This document shows positions 1-10,875 of a stretch of 64,000 bases of DNA, in pieces (positions within the stretch are counted from its first letter, which is position 1; each line of letters begins with the position of its first letter). The stretch spans positions 98,932,467 through 98,996,466 of the forward strand of contig CM041084.1 in the NCBI GenBank assembly GCA_023079485.1, given 5' to 3'. The DNA is from Archilochus colubris. Lineage: Eukaryota > Chordata > Aves > Apodiformes > Trochilidae. The translations under genes and the position numbers were made by a program. Below the pieces are notes generated by a model. That model saw only the letters and a program-made list of their open reading frames with translations. It was not told where the DNA came from and made no database searches.

Positions 1-364
1 AGCATCGTGTCTCCTTAAGGGATGAAGGGCCAGGCCAGGTTGCTCACCCTTAGGATTATTCCTGGGCTGCATCCCATCTGTTAAAGTGAGCAGAGCCTTT
101 CTGCTGCCCTGATGTACAAGCAGGGTGGGACTGGAGGATGCTCAGCACAGCCACACTCCCCAAAAAACCTCAGGGATCCAGTTCCATAAGGCACAACAAC
201 AGATTATTTCATTTCTGAAACAACTTCTCAAGGAGAAGGAATAAGGAAAAATATGGGTTGCTGTGGTGTGCTAACTAAAACCATCAGTAAAAGTGGAGAG
301 CCAGTGGTTTTAGGATTCTAGCTAGATGAAGAAAGTGATGACTGAACACAAACCAAAAAAGAAG

Positions 365-451
365 ATGTAGCACTGATGAATGAAGTCTTTGCTAAAAAGA
401 TGACTGTGGCACTCCACAGGTGAGTGCAGGTCAGATGCAAGCAATTCTCAG
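365..451 (+). repeat. Left arm of an exact 87-bp inverted repeat
   Basis: The reverse complement of this segment is identical, base for base, to 2417-2503. Similarity stops abruptly at both ends: the flanks of the two arms do not match. The arms are separated by about 1.97 kb. I do not recognise the sequence as a known repeat family. Because this arm sits in otherwise unremarkable intron, I infer that it is the original and the right arm the copy, but the sequence does not prove the direction. Confidence 0.95.
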
Positions 452-1128
452 GTAAGTAAGTGCTAATAATATCTCTATGGTACTGTGGAGCAAATAAGAA
501 AAAGTTCTTTCCTATGTCACATGCATTTCTGTTGACAAAACAACTAATCTGTTTCATAAAACCAGTGGTTCTATGTTGATTAAAAAGAAGAAGAAAAAAA
601 AAAGGATTCCTGAACTAAAATAATTTATTTATTCATTCATTTCTGAGAAGATAGAAGCTTGCTACTGGGAGACAGCTACAGAAAAAGCTGTCAATAACTA
701 AATGAAGCTGCTAAAATCAACATATTCCAGACATGTTTTTATCAATTGCAGTTGTGTATGATTCAGATAGTTGGTGATTCTGAACTGGCCAGTAAGTACT
801 AAGGTGCTAAAGGAGAATATACAGCAGAACAATGTTCCCCAGTTCACTACAAATAGACTTCAAAATCTCAGATGGGTTACATGGCACACATGTCTCTTCT
901 GAAAGAGAAGATATAGAGATATAGCAGGACAAGCTGGTGTGTTGATACAGTTTGTTGAGAGTTTTTAAGTGTGTATTCAGATACTCAGGACCCTGACTAG
1001 TCCAGCTGGGGCAGACTCTATGAACTTCTGCTGTATTCTCTGATAAGGTGTTTGAGAAGTGGCAGCTGCAATGAAATGGTTTGGCAAAGTGTTTCTTTCA
1101 ATTTCTGGAGAATTTGGCATTACTGTTT

Positions 1129-1172
1129 TGTAATTTTTATGTAATTTCTTGTAATTTTTTGTAACTGTTTTG
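1129..1172 (+). repeat. Small TGTAATTTTT-type tandem array
   Basis: Four imperfect 10-11 base units beginning TGTAA start at 1129, 1140, 1150 and 1160. The last is diverged. This is low-complexity sequence with no evident function. Confidence 0.7.
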
Positions 1173-2416
1173 GAGAATACTTGTAAGTGTCACAGTCTTC
1201 AAGTTAAAATTCTAAAATTTGGTGGATATTCTGACCGGTATAATATCAGCAGTTTTTATTTTACTTTATTAAATCTCATATTCTTAGACTCTTGTCCTTA
1301 TGCTAGGATTTCATTGAGTACATATGTGAGCATGATGTGCATTTTACCTTTCTTTCTACTAAATGTGAGAAATAATTCTGGAAGTTTGTTATCCTTCATC
1401 TTTTTAAAGAATTTTAAAGGTAGTGTTAATGTAAAACAGAATCTTTGGAACAGATGGGAATGGCCAGACATTCTGGAGCAAATATTTGGAATAAAAGCTT
1501 AATTAAATGGATACCAAATTAAGACATTCTTTTAAACAACTTTGGTATTTTTGACATGGTGGTAAGAAACAGAAGGCAAAGAGAAGACAAAATAATTTAG
1601 CAACCAGAGCGTAGCAATGGATTTATTCTGAAAGCTGCCAGATTAATGTTTTCCACAGTCCCAGCAGAGGGAAAGACTGAATTGAACAGCTGAATTCCTA
1701 TTGATATCTTTGGGAGCAGGATCAAGTTGTTAATCAATTAAAAGCTCCTGCTTTGATTTTAGTGAGTTACGTGACTTAAACCTCGTTTAATGTTTTGGAA
1801 GTACCAGGTAAGGTTTAAATTGAAATAATAAGTTTTCTGGACTTTTAATAGCGTTATTCTGCCTAGTGCTGCTTTTACCTCAGGGTAAAAGGATATTTAC
1901 TTTTGGCTGTTACTGCAGTGTAGAAGTTGATACTATTGAGAAGAGAACTGGCAAATCTTAAAACAGAATGTTTAGATCATAAGAATTTTTTTAAAAAGCC
2001 TCCATAGAAAAAAAATTGTATATTTTTTTAATGTGAAATGTTAGTTGTGCTCTTGGCAGGCTTTGCTTCAGAGAAGTGACATGCGTTTCAAAGAGCATTC
2101 TGCTAGCCAGATGCAGCCAAAAGATGATTACAAACCAGTGGAGACCAAATTCCCTTTTCTCTTTTCCTTCCCTCCTCCTCTCTCCCTCAAAGGACTCTTT
2201 GTATCTAATACAAGTGAAGTGTAGCCAGTCACGGGGTGAAAAATTCATGTAACTAGTGTACACAACATTGGAGAGTATTGAAACACTGTCAAAAGATGAC
2301 AGTAGTAGTCTGTCCTTTAAGAAATACTGTTGATATTTCTTTTCATCAATGGTCTTCAAATCTTCAAACTTTAAAAACTGTTAAATGCTCTTTCAGAGCC
2401 AGCAGGATTCTATGAA

Positions 2417-2503
2417 CTGAGAATTGCTTGCATCTGACCTGCACTCACCTGTGGAGTGCCACAGTCATCTTTTTAGCAAAGACTTCATTCATCAGTGCTA
2501 CAT
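2417..2503 (-). repeat. Right arm of the exact 87-bp inverted repeat
   Basis: This is an exact reverse-complement copy of 365-451. It lies about 70 bases upstream of the point where recognisable CR1 sequence begins (about 2573). Just to its left, at about 2407-2415, is a lone GATTCTATG, which resembles the CR1 tail unit. Zero mismatches over 87 bases points to a recent event or to gene conversion. Confidence 0.95.
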
Positions 2504-2572
2504 GAGAACAGATACACAGAAAGGGTGCAGAAAGTGGTGTGTTTTGAGGGATAACTCATAACAGAAGATGTT

Positions 2573-3451
2573 AATGAAGCTGGGAGGAAGTGTGGACCAA
2601 CTCGAAGGCAGGAGGGCTCTGCAGAGGGACCTGGACAGACTAGAGAGCTGGGCCGATTCCAATGGGATGAGGTTCAACAAGGCCAAGTGCCGGGTCCTGC
2701 ACTTTGGCCACAACAACCCCATGCAGCGCTACAGGCTGGGCACAGAGTGGCTGGAGAGCAGCCAGGCAGAAAGGGACCTGGGAGTCTGCATCGACAAGAA
2801 GCTGAACATGAGCCAGCAGTGTGCCCAGGTGGCCAAGAAGGCCAATGGCATCCTGGCCTGTATCAAAAACAGCGCCACCAGCAGGTCCAGGGAGGTGATT
2901 CTTCCCCTATACTCAGCGCTGGTTAGGCCACACCTCGAGTACTGTGTCCAGTTCTGGGCCCCTCAGTTTAAGAAGGATGTAGAGGTCCTGGAACAGGTCC
3001 AAAGGAGGGCAACCAGGCTGGTGAAGGGACTCGAGCACAGGCCCTATGAGGAGAGGCTGAGAGAGCTGGGGCTGTTCAGCCTGAAGAAGAGGAGGCTCAG
3101 GAGAGACCTCATTGCTGTCTACAACTACCTGAAAGGAGGCTGTAGCGAGGTGGGAACTGGACTCTTTTCACAGACGACCTTCAACAAGACAAGAGGACAC
3201 AGTCTTAAGTTGTGCCAGGGGAGGTTTAGGTTAGATATTAGAAAGAATTTCTTCACGGAGAGGGTGATTAGGCTATGGAATGGACTGCCCGGGGAGGTGG
3301 TAGATTCTCCGTCCCTGGAGACATTTAAAAAGACTGGATGTGGCACTCAGTGCCATGGTCTAGCAACTGCTCCGGTGGGTCAAGGGTTGGACTAGATGAT
3401 CTCTGAGGTCCCTTCCAACCCGGCTAATTCTATGATTCTATGATTCTATGA
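2573..3451 (+). mobile_element. Young 5'-truncated CR1 LINE with long open ORF2 end
   Basis: This is the 3' end of a chicken-repeat-1 (CR1) non-LTR retrotransposon. The reading frame stays open from 2568 to 3395 and encodes the C-terminal part of the ORF2 reverse transcriptase. Family-typical strings are visible: [63 protein letters not shown] and the [17 protein letters not shown] block. Truncation falls just after the position of the catalytic FADD motif, so the catalytic core is absent. Near 3331, after SPSLETFKK, the frame changes by what looks like a 2-base loss. The usual ORF2 stop (TAG at 3361-3363) is therefore bypassed and the frame ends at 3393-3395. The 3' UTR has the conserved GATGATCTCTGAGGTCCCTTCCAACC segment type, followed by three exact ATTCTATG units at 3427-3450. 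Few visible defects suggest a fairly recent insertion. It cannot move by itself. Confidence 0.95.
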
Positions 3452-4014
3452 AGTTGTTCTTTATCTGAATTAAATGCTGATGTTTTATTGTGCTACACAT
3501 TATTGGTTTTCATGTTGGTTTGAAATAAATGTATGACATTAGAATGTTTTCTGTTCTGCTTTAAAGGTGCCTTTAGAGGGCCACTTTTTATAAAATATTA
3601 ACTTAATGCTGATGAAAGATATTGCATGTAGGAATAGGTCCTGCCACAGTTCCATCAAATACAGGCACCTCAATAGAAGTTCCTTGTATTGATCAAACAA
3701 TGAACCATGTTCAGTTATTCCAGAACAGAATTTAATCCATTATATCCATAATTTGAAGGTAGAGCTTTCTCCTCCTCAGTTTTGAAGCCTCTTGTTGCTG
3801 TGTACTCTTTGGGCTAGGGGCCTGAAATGCCTGCCTGCTTGGGAAGGAATGCAGACCAATAGAAGTTTTTTTAAATTATCACTGGCTGTAGCTGTAACTG
3901 TCCTGAACTGAGATTTTTTTGTATCCCATGCCATAATGTACCATGCAAAAAGGTTTTTAGAGGCTTTTGATGAAAAAAAGGATGTGACTGAAATCTCAAA
4001 AGACTGGCAGTGAG

Positions 4015-4411
4015 AAGATCAGAGGGCTGGAGCACTTCTTCTCTGAAGAAAGCCTGAGAGAGAGTTGGGGTGTAGCCTGGAGAAGGCTCCAGGGAGACTC
4101 TATAGTGGCCTTCCAGTACCTGAAAGGGACCTAAAAGAGGGCTGGAGAGGGACTTTTTACAAGGGCATGAAAATGATAGGACAAGGGGGGTGGTTTCAAA
4201 CTGAAAGATGGTAGATTTTGGCTAGACATTTGGAAGAAATTTTTCCTGTGAGGGTGGTGAGACACTGGACCAGGTTGCCCAGGGAGGTTGTGGGTGCTGG
4301 TGTGGGGCTTTGAGCAGCCTGGTGTAGTGGGTAATGCCCCTGCCCATGGTAGGGAGGTTGGAACTAGATCTTTGAGATCCCTTCTCACCCAAGCCATTCT
4401 ATGATTCTAGA
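4015..4411 (+). mobile_element. Older 5'-truncated CR1 LINE fragment
   Basis: This is recognisable at the DNA level as the last ~400 bases of CR1. It has the GATCAGAGGGCTGGAGCAC block, the CTGGAGAAGGCTCCAGGGAGAC block, the TTCCAGTACCTGAA block, the CACTGGACCAGGTTGCCCAG block and the terminal AAGCCATTCTATGATTCTAG tail. Stop codons and indels break the frame, so it is older than the copy at 2573-3451. It has the same orientation as that copy and lies about 560 bases downstream. Confidence 0.9.
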
Positions 4412-6321
4412 ATTCCAAGATGAAGAAAGGGTTCTAGAAAAGTATAGTGAAGATTCTTACTAACCGCTTCTGGAACTGGCTGTGAACATGTGCTTTAGCC
4501 AACTCAGATCCTTCTTGAATGAAGTGAAATGCTGGACTTCTGGTCTTTTGAAAGCACATGGACTTGGACTTCAGAAGCATATACTTTAATGCAGTTTCTT
4601 TTCCTCTTTTTAAAAATCAGAGATTACTACAAGGAATTTTTTTCTGCAGGCCCACGTTAATGTCTTTCTTTGTCTAGTTAGCAATTATGAAGGAAATCTT
4701 GCATGGCACAGGCCTATAAGGAAATCCACTTTCTGGGTTATATTAATGTCAGTATTTATTTGCTCAGTCTGTGATTTGCAAATCAGGCAGATACTAGAGA
4801 AAATTGTACAGAAAAATAATATGAGTTTAGACATTTACCACAATCTCCTTGGGCTAAGATGGAAAGTTTAGTCAATTGTGTAGAAATAATTCTGTTGTTA
4901 GGTTTGAAAAATAAAGCAAAACCCAAACCCCAAAATCCAGAACTTCATAGAAGCCCAGTCTTTCAATTCTTATCTGGATCTTCAGTAAGTATCCTGAATT
5001 CAAAGACTAAGAGTGAAAAGCATCATATTCAAATATTTAACATGTTGTAGATTAGAGATAAATACCATACTGGTCATTGATTTCTGAGCTAATACCTTTA
5101 ACACAATGGAAATGTGATGATGGCTAGAAATGCATCTGCAGAGGTTTTTCTGACTGATAACATTATGTCACCTGTTTTCCTATACTAGTTTGTCAAATAG
5201 GACTTGGATTGTCAGTGAAAGGATCTAATACATGGTTTTGTTATAGACTTTATATGGGCACTCATTGCACAGTATGTCTTTCTGCTCTTTCTCATTACTT
5301 CTCAGCAACACTGCTGCTTGTTTCTGATTTTCTTAAGTGCTACTAAATGTCACTCACAGGGAATTTGTTCCCAATCTGCATTTTCCTTCAGGAGACAATA
5401 TTCATCAGCAATAGGAGTTAAAGTATTGCAGATTATACAGAAAGCACTGTATTTGTGTACACTGAATGCAGTTCTGTTCCATTCCCCAGAGAGAAGCAAA
5501 CTATGACCCAGCTTCATGGCTTCCTATATACCTGCCTTGCAGACCTGCATGATGTGACATATTTGTGCTCTTATTAGGCTCTGTTTTTAATGACCACATA
5601 AAGGTAGCAGGAGAGAGACTGGCATTAGGAAAAAAACGTACCAGAAGCTCAAAACTTAATGCTTACAGTGTGTGTGTGGGAGGGTATTTTTGAGAAAGTT
5701 TAGGTAGAAGTTTTATTAAGTGCACCAGAAATACTGAGGGCAACTTTTGAGTAGCTGGTGGGGCTGAGTTCTCGATCGTTTTGAGAAAGAGTCCATTGCA
5801 GCTGTTTGCATGAGCATGAAGGGTTAAACAATAAAGAAGAAAAACATCTTGAGGCTTTTGCTCAAAAATAAAAGGGCTGGATTTCAGAAGGAGCTGTAAA
5901 GCTTTCAACAGGAATCGGGCGAACACTACAGTAAAATGAAAAGCTGAAATTTGAAGAGTGCGTGATGTGAGATGCCAGCTCAGCGCTTTCAGGACTCGTG
6001 TACAGATCAGATTGCTCTAGGAGAGGAGACCACCCTTGGAATTGCAGTGAACTGTAGCAGTCACCGCCTGCTTTGCAATGTAAAGGAGTTATATAGGCTG
6101 ATACCCCCCCACACGCAGTTATGTCACTCAGCAGTAACCTCACTTAATGGTTCTTCACTCTGGAGGAAACAGATGTTATTTACAAGTACTTCTATAGGGG
6201 TGGAAAAAAAGTCACCTTGTTGTACAGACTCCAGCTGTACAAGGAAAGGAGAAGAGTAAGAGTGTTCATACAATAAAGGTTCTTTACTGAGGATGTTTGT
6301 TTTTTTCTCCTCTTTGTATAG

Positions 6322-6364
6322 GTTCAACATGGGAGAAAGCATTACGGCAGATTGGTTTTGAAAG
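6322..6364 (+). CDS. PIEZO2: PIEZO2 exon encoding STWEKALRQIGFE (probably coding exon 4)
   Basis: This is a 43-base internal coding exon of the PIEZO2 mechanosensitive, non-selective cation channel. It begins with the last two bases of a split codon (GT, fitting the conserved Cys of the vertebrate protein). Thirteen codons follow, STWEKALRQIGFE, and it ends with AG, the first two bases of a split Ser codon completed at 30613. The mammalian equivalent reads STWEKTFRQIGFE, so only two residues differ. The acceptor is TTTGTATAG and the donor AG|GTAAGC is strong. The segment lies in the short extracellular stretch near the start of the N-terminal blade. The next intron is about 24 kb. PIEZO1 has a clearly different sequence here, which favours PIEZO2. 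The exon number is inferred from memory of the mammalian gene. Confidence 0.92.
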
Positions 6365-8263
6365 GTAAGCCATAAATTTGTTTCCTTACCAGTGCAAAAA
6401 GAAAAGGATGAAAAATGCCTGCACAAGTTTGCAGAAATATTTATTTTAGCTGATCAAATATATCTATGACCTCAGATTTAGAGAGGAAGTTATGCAGTGT
6501 CATGCACATAGATATTCAACTTTTCCTTTCATGTCTTCTTTCCCCAGTCAATCTGAGCAAATTTATTCATCATGTGAACCTGGATCATAATGTTTTTTTG
6601 CTGGTGATTATATGACACACTGTTTGGGCAGAAATCTTATTAATTAAAATATTGCTCTCACTCATTATTTTTTCCATGAAACTTCTAACCTGTGACATAT
6701 TAGTTGACAAAAGTAAATGAAGTTGAGACAGGACTGAAGCTGGCAGAGACCTATTTAGCATTAGAGGAAAAATCAGAATTCAGCAATCTTCAAGTGCAAG
6801 AACTCAGTGCAGCCAAACTGAACCTCAGGGTCATCACACCAGAAACACGTCTCCCTTAGAAATTAAACTAGGCCAAGCTCATTGAAGAGTCATCTGATGT
6901 TGAGGTTCAGATGCTCAATCACGTGTTTATTCTTCTACAAATGGTAAGCAGAAGAGTCTGCTCTTCACTTGAATCGTTTTGTTGTTTTCCCTTAATAGTA
7001 TGGTTTTGGGGTTGTACACCAGTGTGCCTGGCTCACTGTTGACCAGGATAACACAGGTTTCTCTTCTTAATGTTGCATGAATACATGTCCTGCATAATGC
7101 CTGAGGCATCTCAGCAGACCCTACAGACAATCAGGCTTTTCTGAATCCAGCAATAGCCATAAAAATAATTCAGAACAGAAAATAGACTAACTTGCTCCAT
7201 CTTCACAACCAGAAAGCAAGCTGCATTTTTCTTCTGTCCTTTATTTGGCTTGAAGTTCTTATTACAACAAAACCTGTTTCTGTCACAAGACTGATTCTTA
7301 ACTACCCTAACTAATTAGACCAAACTCTCAGATCATGTCAGCAATATATAAAAGTTTTTTTTCTATATCATCCTTTTTTAGAAGGAGTCTTCTTATCTAG
7401 CTCCACCTTAAGAAATAAATTTCAAAATACTTGACTTTCTCTGACCTCTATCAAGAAATGTGGCACCTGGGGGAAGTATTAAAGCCATCTCTAAATAGCT
7501 TCCAGGTCTTCAGGAGCTGTACCACAAATGTCATCTCTAAAGGGTGGTCACCCATCTCTCCATAAGAACTTCTGTTTGAAGTGTCCATGATGCTAATGTC
7601 CTAATGATTAGTAATTCTCTTGCTTTAGAAGGCGATTTTGAAAGCATCTGTGTAGGCACAGAAGTGCATGGAAAAATTATGTTTTGTTGTTATTCTCACA
7701 GCTGTGAATATTAAGTTGGTACATATTATTTTGTTTCTTCAGAGGAAACATAGACAAGCAAATCACTTTCGAATTTGACAAATGTGGAATGTGTCTTGGT
7801 GAAATTTAGCTTTTCATTGGTACAGAGCTATCTTTGTAGCTTTGCAGGCTTGGTTTAGTTGAAAAGTAAAATAAAAAGAAAAGAAAAGAACAGGCAAAAC
7901 ACTTCTCCTGTACCAAATATTACATAGAGGTCAAATTATTTTCTGTTGCAAATCTTATGAGACCAATAAAGTCACTCCTGTAAACACTGTAAACACTCCT
8001 CAAACTTTTTTCAACAGAAAAAACCCAAGCACAAACAGTGTCATTTTAATGCCATATCTTTCTGTCACAACTTGAAAATTCAGACTGATATTCCTCAGCT
8101 ACCATCTTGTAGCTAATGAAACACAAGCTTTTTCATTTCATAGCTTCCCACTAGTCAGAAATATTTTAAGACATCATTTGGATCGCTAAATAAAAATATA
8201 TAGGTCCTACTGCCCCATAAGCTTAAAAATGGCCCAGTAATGTAAGCATCCTGAGTGTAAAAT

Positions 8264-8311
8264 TGCAGTCTTTTATTATGTCAAAACTGCAGTCTTTTAT
8301 TATGTCAAAAT
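8264..8311 (+). repeat. Tandem duplication, 24 bp x 2
   Basis: Two adjacent copies of a 24-base unit starting TGCAGTCTTTTATTATGTC, at 8264-8287 and 8288-8311, differ only at the last base. The near identity suggests a recent slippage event. Confidence 0.95.
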
Positions 8312-8728
8312 TTAGCAGTTCTGGATAGATTTCTGATAAAAAATAATTTTAATATATTTCTGTCTCCGTTTTTTTTATAGTTGCAGATTTTAGAAGTTTT
8401 TAAGAATAGTTTTAACAAACATAAAAAGAAACGTACTACTTAACCTGTTGTTTCTCTTAAACCTGTGTGTAGGTGTCATAATGCACAGTTCTGATTGAAA
8501 AGGTAACTTTTCAGTCAAGTGATTCCATTTCACTATGGCATCAGGGGAGGGGATGTGGTTCATAACAATCAGCTTGAGAAGACACAGTGCCAAACCAAGA
8601 ATCAGACTAGAAAATCCTTAACTGTGGCACCTTACTGGATGTTGTCTATTTAGAGATAGAATGTTTTTAAAAGCACTGCAAGAAAGTTGAATATAAGTGA
8701 AAGTTACGCACTCTCAGTAGCTAAGTTT

Positions 8729-9160
8729 TTTATTGTCGAAAGGTTCTTTTTAATAGGTTGTGCTTTTCTCTCAATTTACACCCAGAATGGTGTCTTGATG
8801 AACATTTAATTCAGCATAATATCATACATGTCTGGAGGGCACTTCAGTAAATTTTTGATTCTTTCATCTTCCCATTCTTCTTTTAAGTCTTCCAGTTCAC
8901 ACTTGCTGGTGCTTCTTGTCTCCATCAGAATGGAAGAAAAAGGAGTTTTGACAAGTGCTAGCTTGGGTCTGTGGTTTGAAACTTCCAGTGGAAAATGGCC
9001 CACTTTTTTTTTTATGCTGAGTTCCTTAGAAGTTCTATTTTTGGCAGTTTCCAAATTGTGAGATGTTTCAAAACAGCAAGGAGAACCCCCGTGAGCTGAG
9101 TACGTGCAACATATGTGCCACAGGAAACACAGAGCATTCTTATTAGACTGAATTAGAGCT
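8729..9160 (-). other. Unidentified minus-strand ORF with downstream AATAAA: possible 3' terminal exon or retrocopy
   Basis: On the minus strand a frame is open from about 9160 (after a TGA) to the stop codon at 8808-8806, about 118 codons. The last ~80 residues have a protein-like, charged composition: a basic stretch around SIKKKVGHFP, then KTPFSSILMETRST, an acidic helix-like ELEDLKEEWEDERIKNLL and the end KCPPDMYDIMLN. An AATAAA hexamer lies 72 bases past the stop (8734-8729, minus strand). There is no ATG at the beginning of the protein-like part, so it would be an internal or terminal exon, or a broken retrocopy. The best upstream AG candidates have poor pyrimidine tracts. I do not recognise the protein. 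It runs antisense to PIEZO2 and is not PIEZO2. A chance ORF is quite possible. Confidence 0.3.
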
Positions 9161-9550
9161 CAGAAGCCTGCCTGAGGGGAGGCAAACATTTAGGAGAGAT
9201 TCCCATGCAGATCCCATTATTGCCATTCCAATTGGAAAATAAGAAAGGCTTTCAGATGCACTTCTGTACCCCAAAGAACTTGACTGTTATCCTGGAATAA
9301 CTTTGATTGAAGCAGAAAATTAGTTAGCATGGATGGGATGAAAATTTGATTGTGCTTGGATTGCTATTATCATAGAAGCAAGTGTTCTCATACCAGCTTT
9401 TCCAGAGAACGCACAAGGAGAAAACAAGAAACATAAAGTCTTTTAAAGAGAGAGAATAATTAAGGATTTTAATATTTTTAAAAATTATACTATTAATCTT
9501 CTTAATTGTATTTTTAACACAAGCTTTATGATGTGAATATATCCGCATTA

Positions 9551-9690
9551 ACAAGTTGGTTGACTAAAAGATCCACGAGTAACATATGAATTTCAGTGTT
9601 AAATACTTTATAGCAGTACTACAAGTTGGTTGACTAAAAGATTCATGAGTAACATATGAATTCCAGTGTTAAATCCTTTATAGCAGTACT
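9551..9690 (+). repeat. Tandem duplication, 70 bp x 2
   Basis: Units at 9551-9620 and 9621-9690 begin ACAAGTTGGTTGACTAAAAG and match at 66 of 70 positions. The copies are directly adjacent with no spacer. The unit resembles no transposon end that I know. Confidence 0.95.
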
Positions 9691-10093
9691 TGCTTAATAT
9701 CTTTTTGTATGTGATTCCTTAAGATCAGAAATTCTTATACTTTAAACAATAGTTTCTGAAGGAAACAAAAGATATATGTGTTGCTATATATAATACTATG
9801 ATTTGGGAAGTGCACTTGCACTCACAGAAGTAGAAATTCTTGGTCTGAAGATCTCTTAAACCTGAGAGATTATTCTGGGTGTGTACCATTATGTGCTTTC
9901 CCTAGTGTTATTCTCACCAGTAGACATCCCTTTATGGCCACTGATAGAGACAGGACAGTGAGCTATGTTTGATCTGATCCTCTACAGATATTTTCAGATT
10001 ATGTATATCAGCACTACAAAAAGCAACAGCACATGCTTTGCTATTTAAAAATATATTCTCTGGAAGTTGTTGTTTTCAGCACACCTGAGTCAG

Positions 10094-10138
10094 CTGAAAT
10101 ATCAGTGATGATATTACTGATATTACTGAAATATCAGT
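10094..10138 (+). repeat. Short direct and inverted repeat cluster
   Basis: CTGAAATATCAG occurs at 10094-10105 and again at 10126-10137. Between them ACTGATAT (10116-10123) is the reverse complement of ATATCAGT (10099-10106), so a small hairpin could form. AT-rich, with no known function. Confidence 0.7.
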
Positions 10139-10825
10139 AGCATTTGAACGTGTTGTTTGAGCAATGACATTCTTATTCAGGAGGAAGCAAGGTTTTTAGA
10201 TACACAAAAGGAATGGCATTCAAAGTAATGTCCCAAGAAGGAATATGTCTTTGCTTAAACCTGGGAAATTCATACAAAATGTTCCTCTTAACAGGCTGGT
10301 TTAGAGTGGATTGAGGGGCAGGAGATATGGACACTGTTTACACTGCAGAAAATTAGGCTCAGGTAATTATACAGGTTATGTCATCACTGCTTTGTGGTTA
10401 CGTGATGTTTATTCTGCAATAGGGGAGTGTTTACATTGCTGTTGTCTTCATATCCTGAAAAACATAGAGGCACCAGGAAATCTGGCTGTGAGGCTTTTAT
10501 GTAAGCATTACTTGTGAGCTGAGGATGCTATTTTTCAGTGTGAGAGAAAATAAAAATGCTGGAGCTTGAGTAAAGTAGCTTAATATCCAGGAAATTACTG
10601 GAGTTAAGAGCTTTTCAATTAAATGGAGTGTATGTGGGTTTGATAGATTTAAATTAAGGTCTTCATGTTATTGATTGCTTTTTGAGACATCACAAATAAG
10701 CTAATTGTAACAGACTAGAGTGGCCATCACCTTTGTCCAACATGCTCTTGACTGCAGCATCTGCCTGCATTTTCTGCAGAGCATTTTGGAGAAATTTGTT
10801 GAATTATGAAAACTGTTAACTTATA

Positions 10826-10875
10826 TTATCTTCTTCTTCTTCTATCATCTTCTTATATTATCTTCTTCTACAAGA
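10826..10875 (+). repeat. TTC-rich low-complexity tract
   Basis: Imperfect repeats of TTATATTATCTTCTTC and (TTC)n. It is simple sequence within the intron. Confidence 0.7.

Larger units (their letters stand above)
1..6321 (+). other. PIEZO2: PIEZO2 intron, 3' part (upstream intron continuing into the window)
   Basis: This is non-coding sequence before the first visible PIEZO2 exon. It ends in a T-rich tract and a TATAG acceptor at 6319-6321. No upstream PIEZO2 exon (start codon or first membrane helices) was seen, so the 5' part of the gene should lie to the left. Identified contents are two CR1 copies, one 87-bp inverted repeat pair and a small TGTAATTT-type tandem array. The stretches 452-1128, 1173-2416, 3452-4014 and 4412-6321 show nothing I can name; their short ORFs look like chance. 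Confidence 0.8.

Noticed and set aside
2498..3346. ORFs on other frames and the minus strand across the young CR1
   Set aside because: They are shadows of the CR1 ORF2 frame at 2568-3395.
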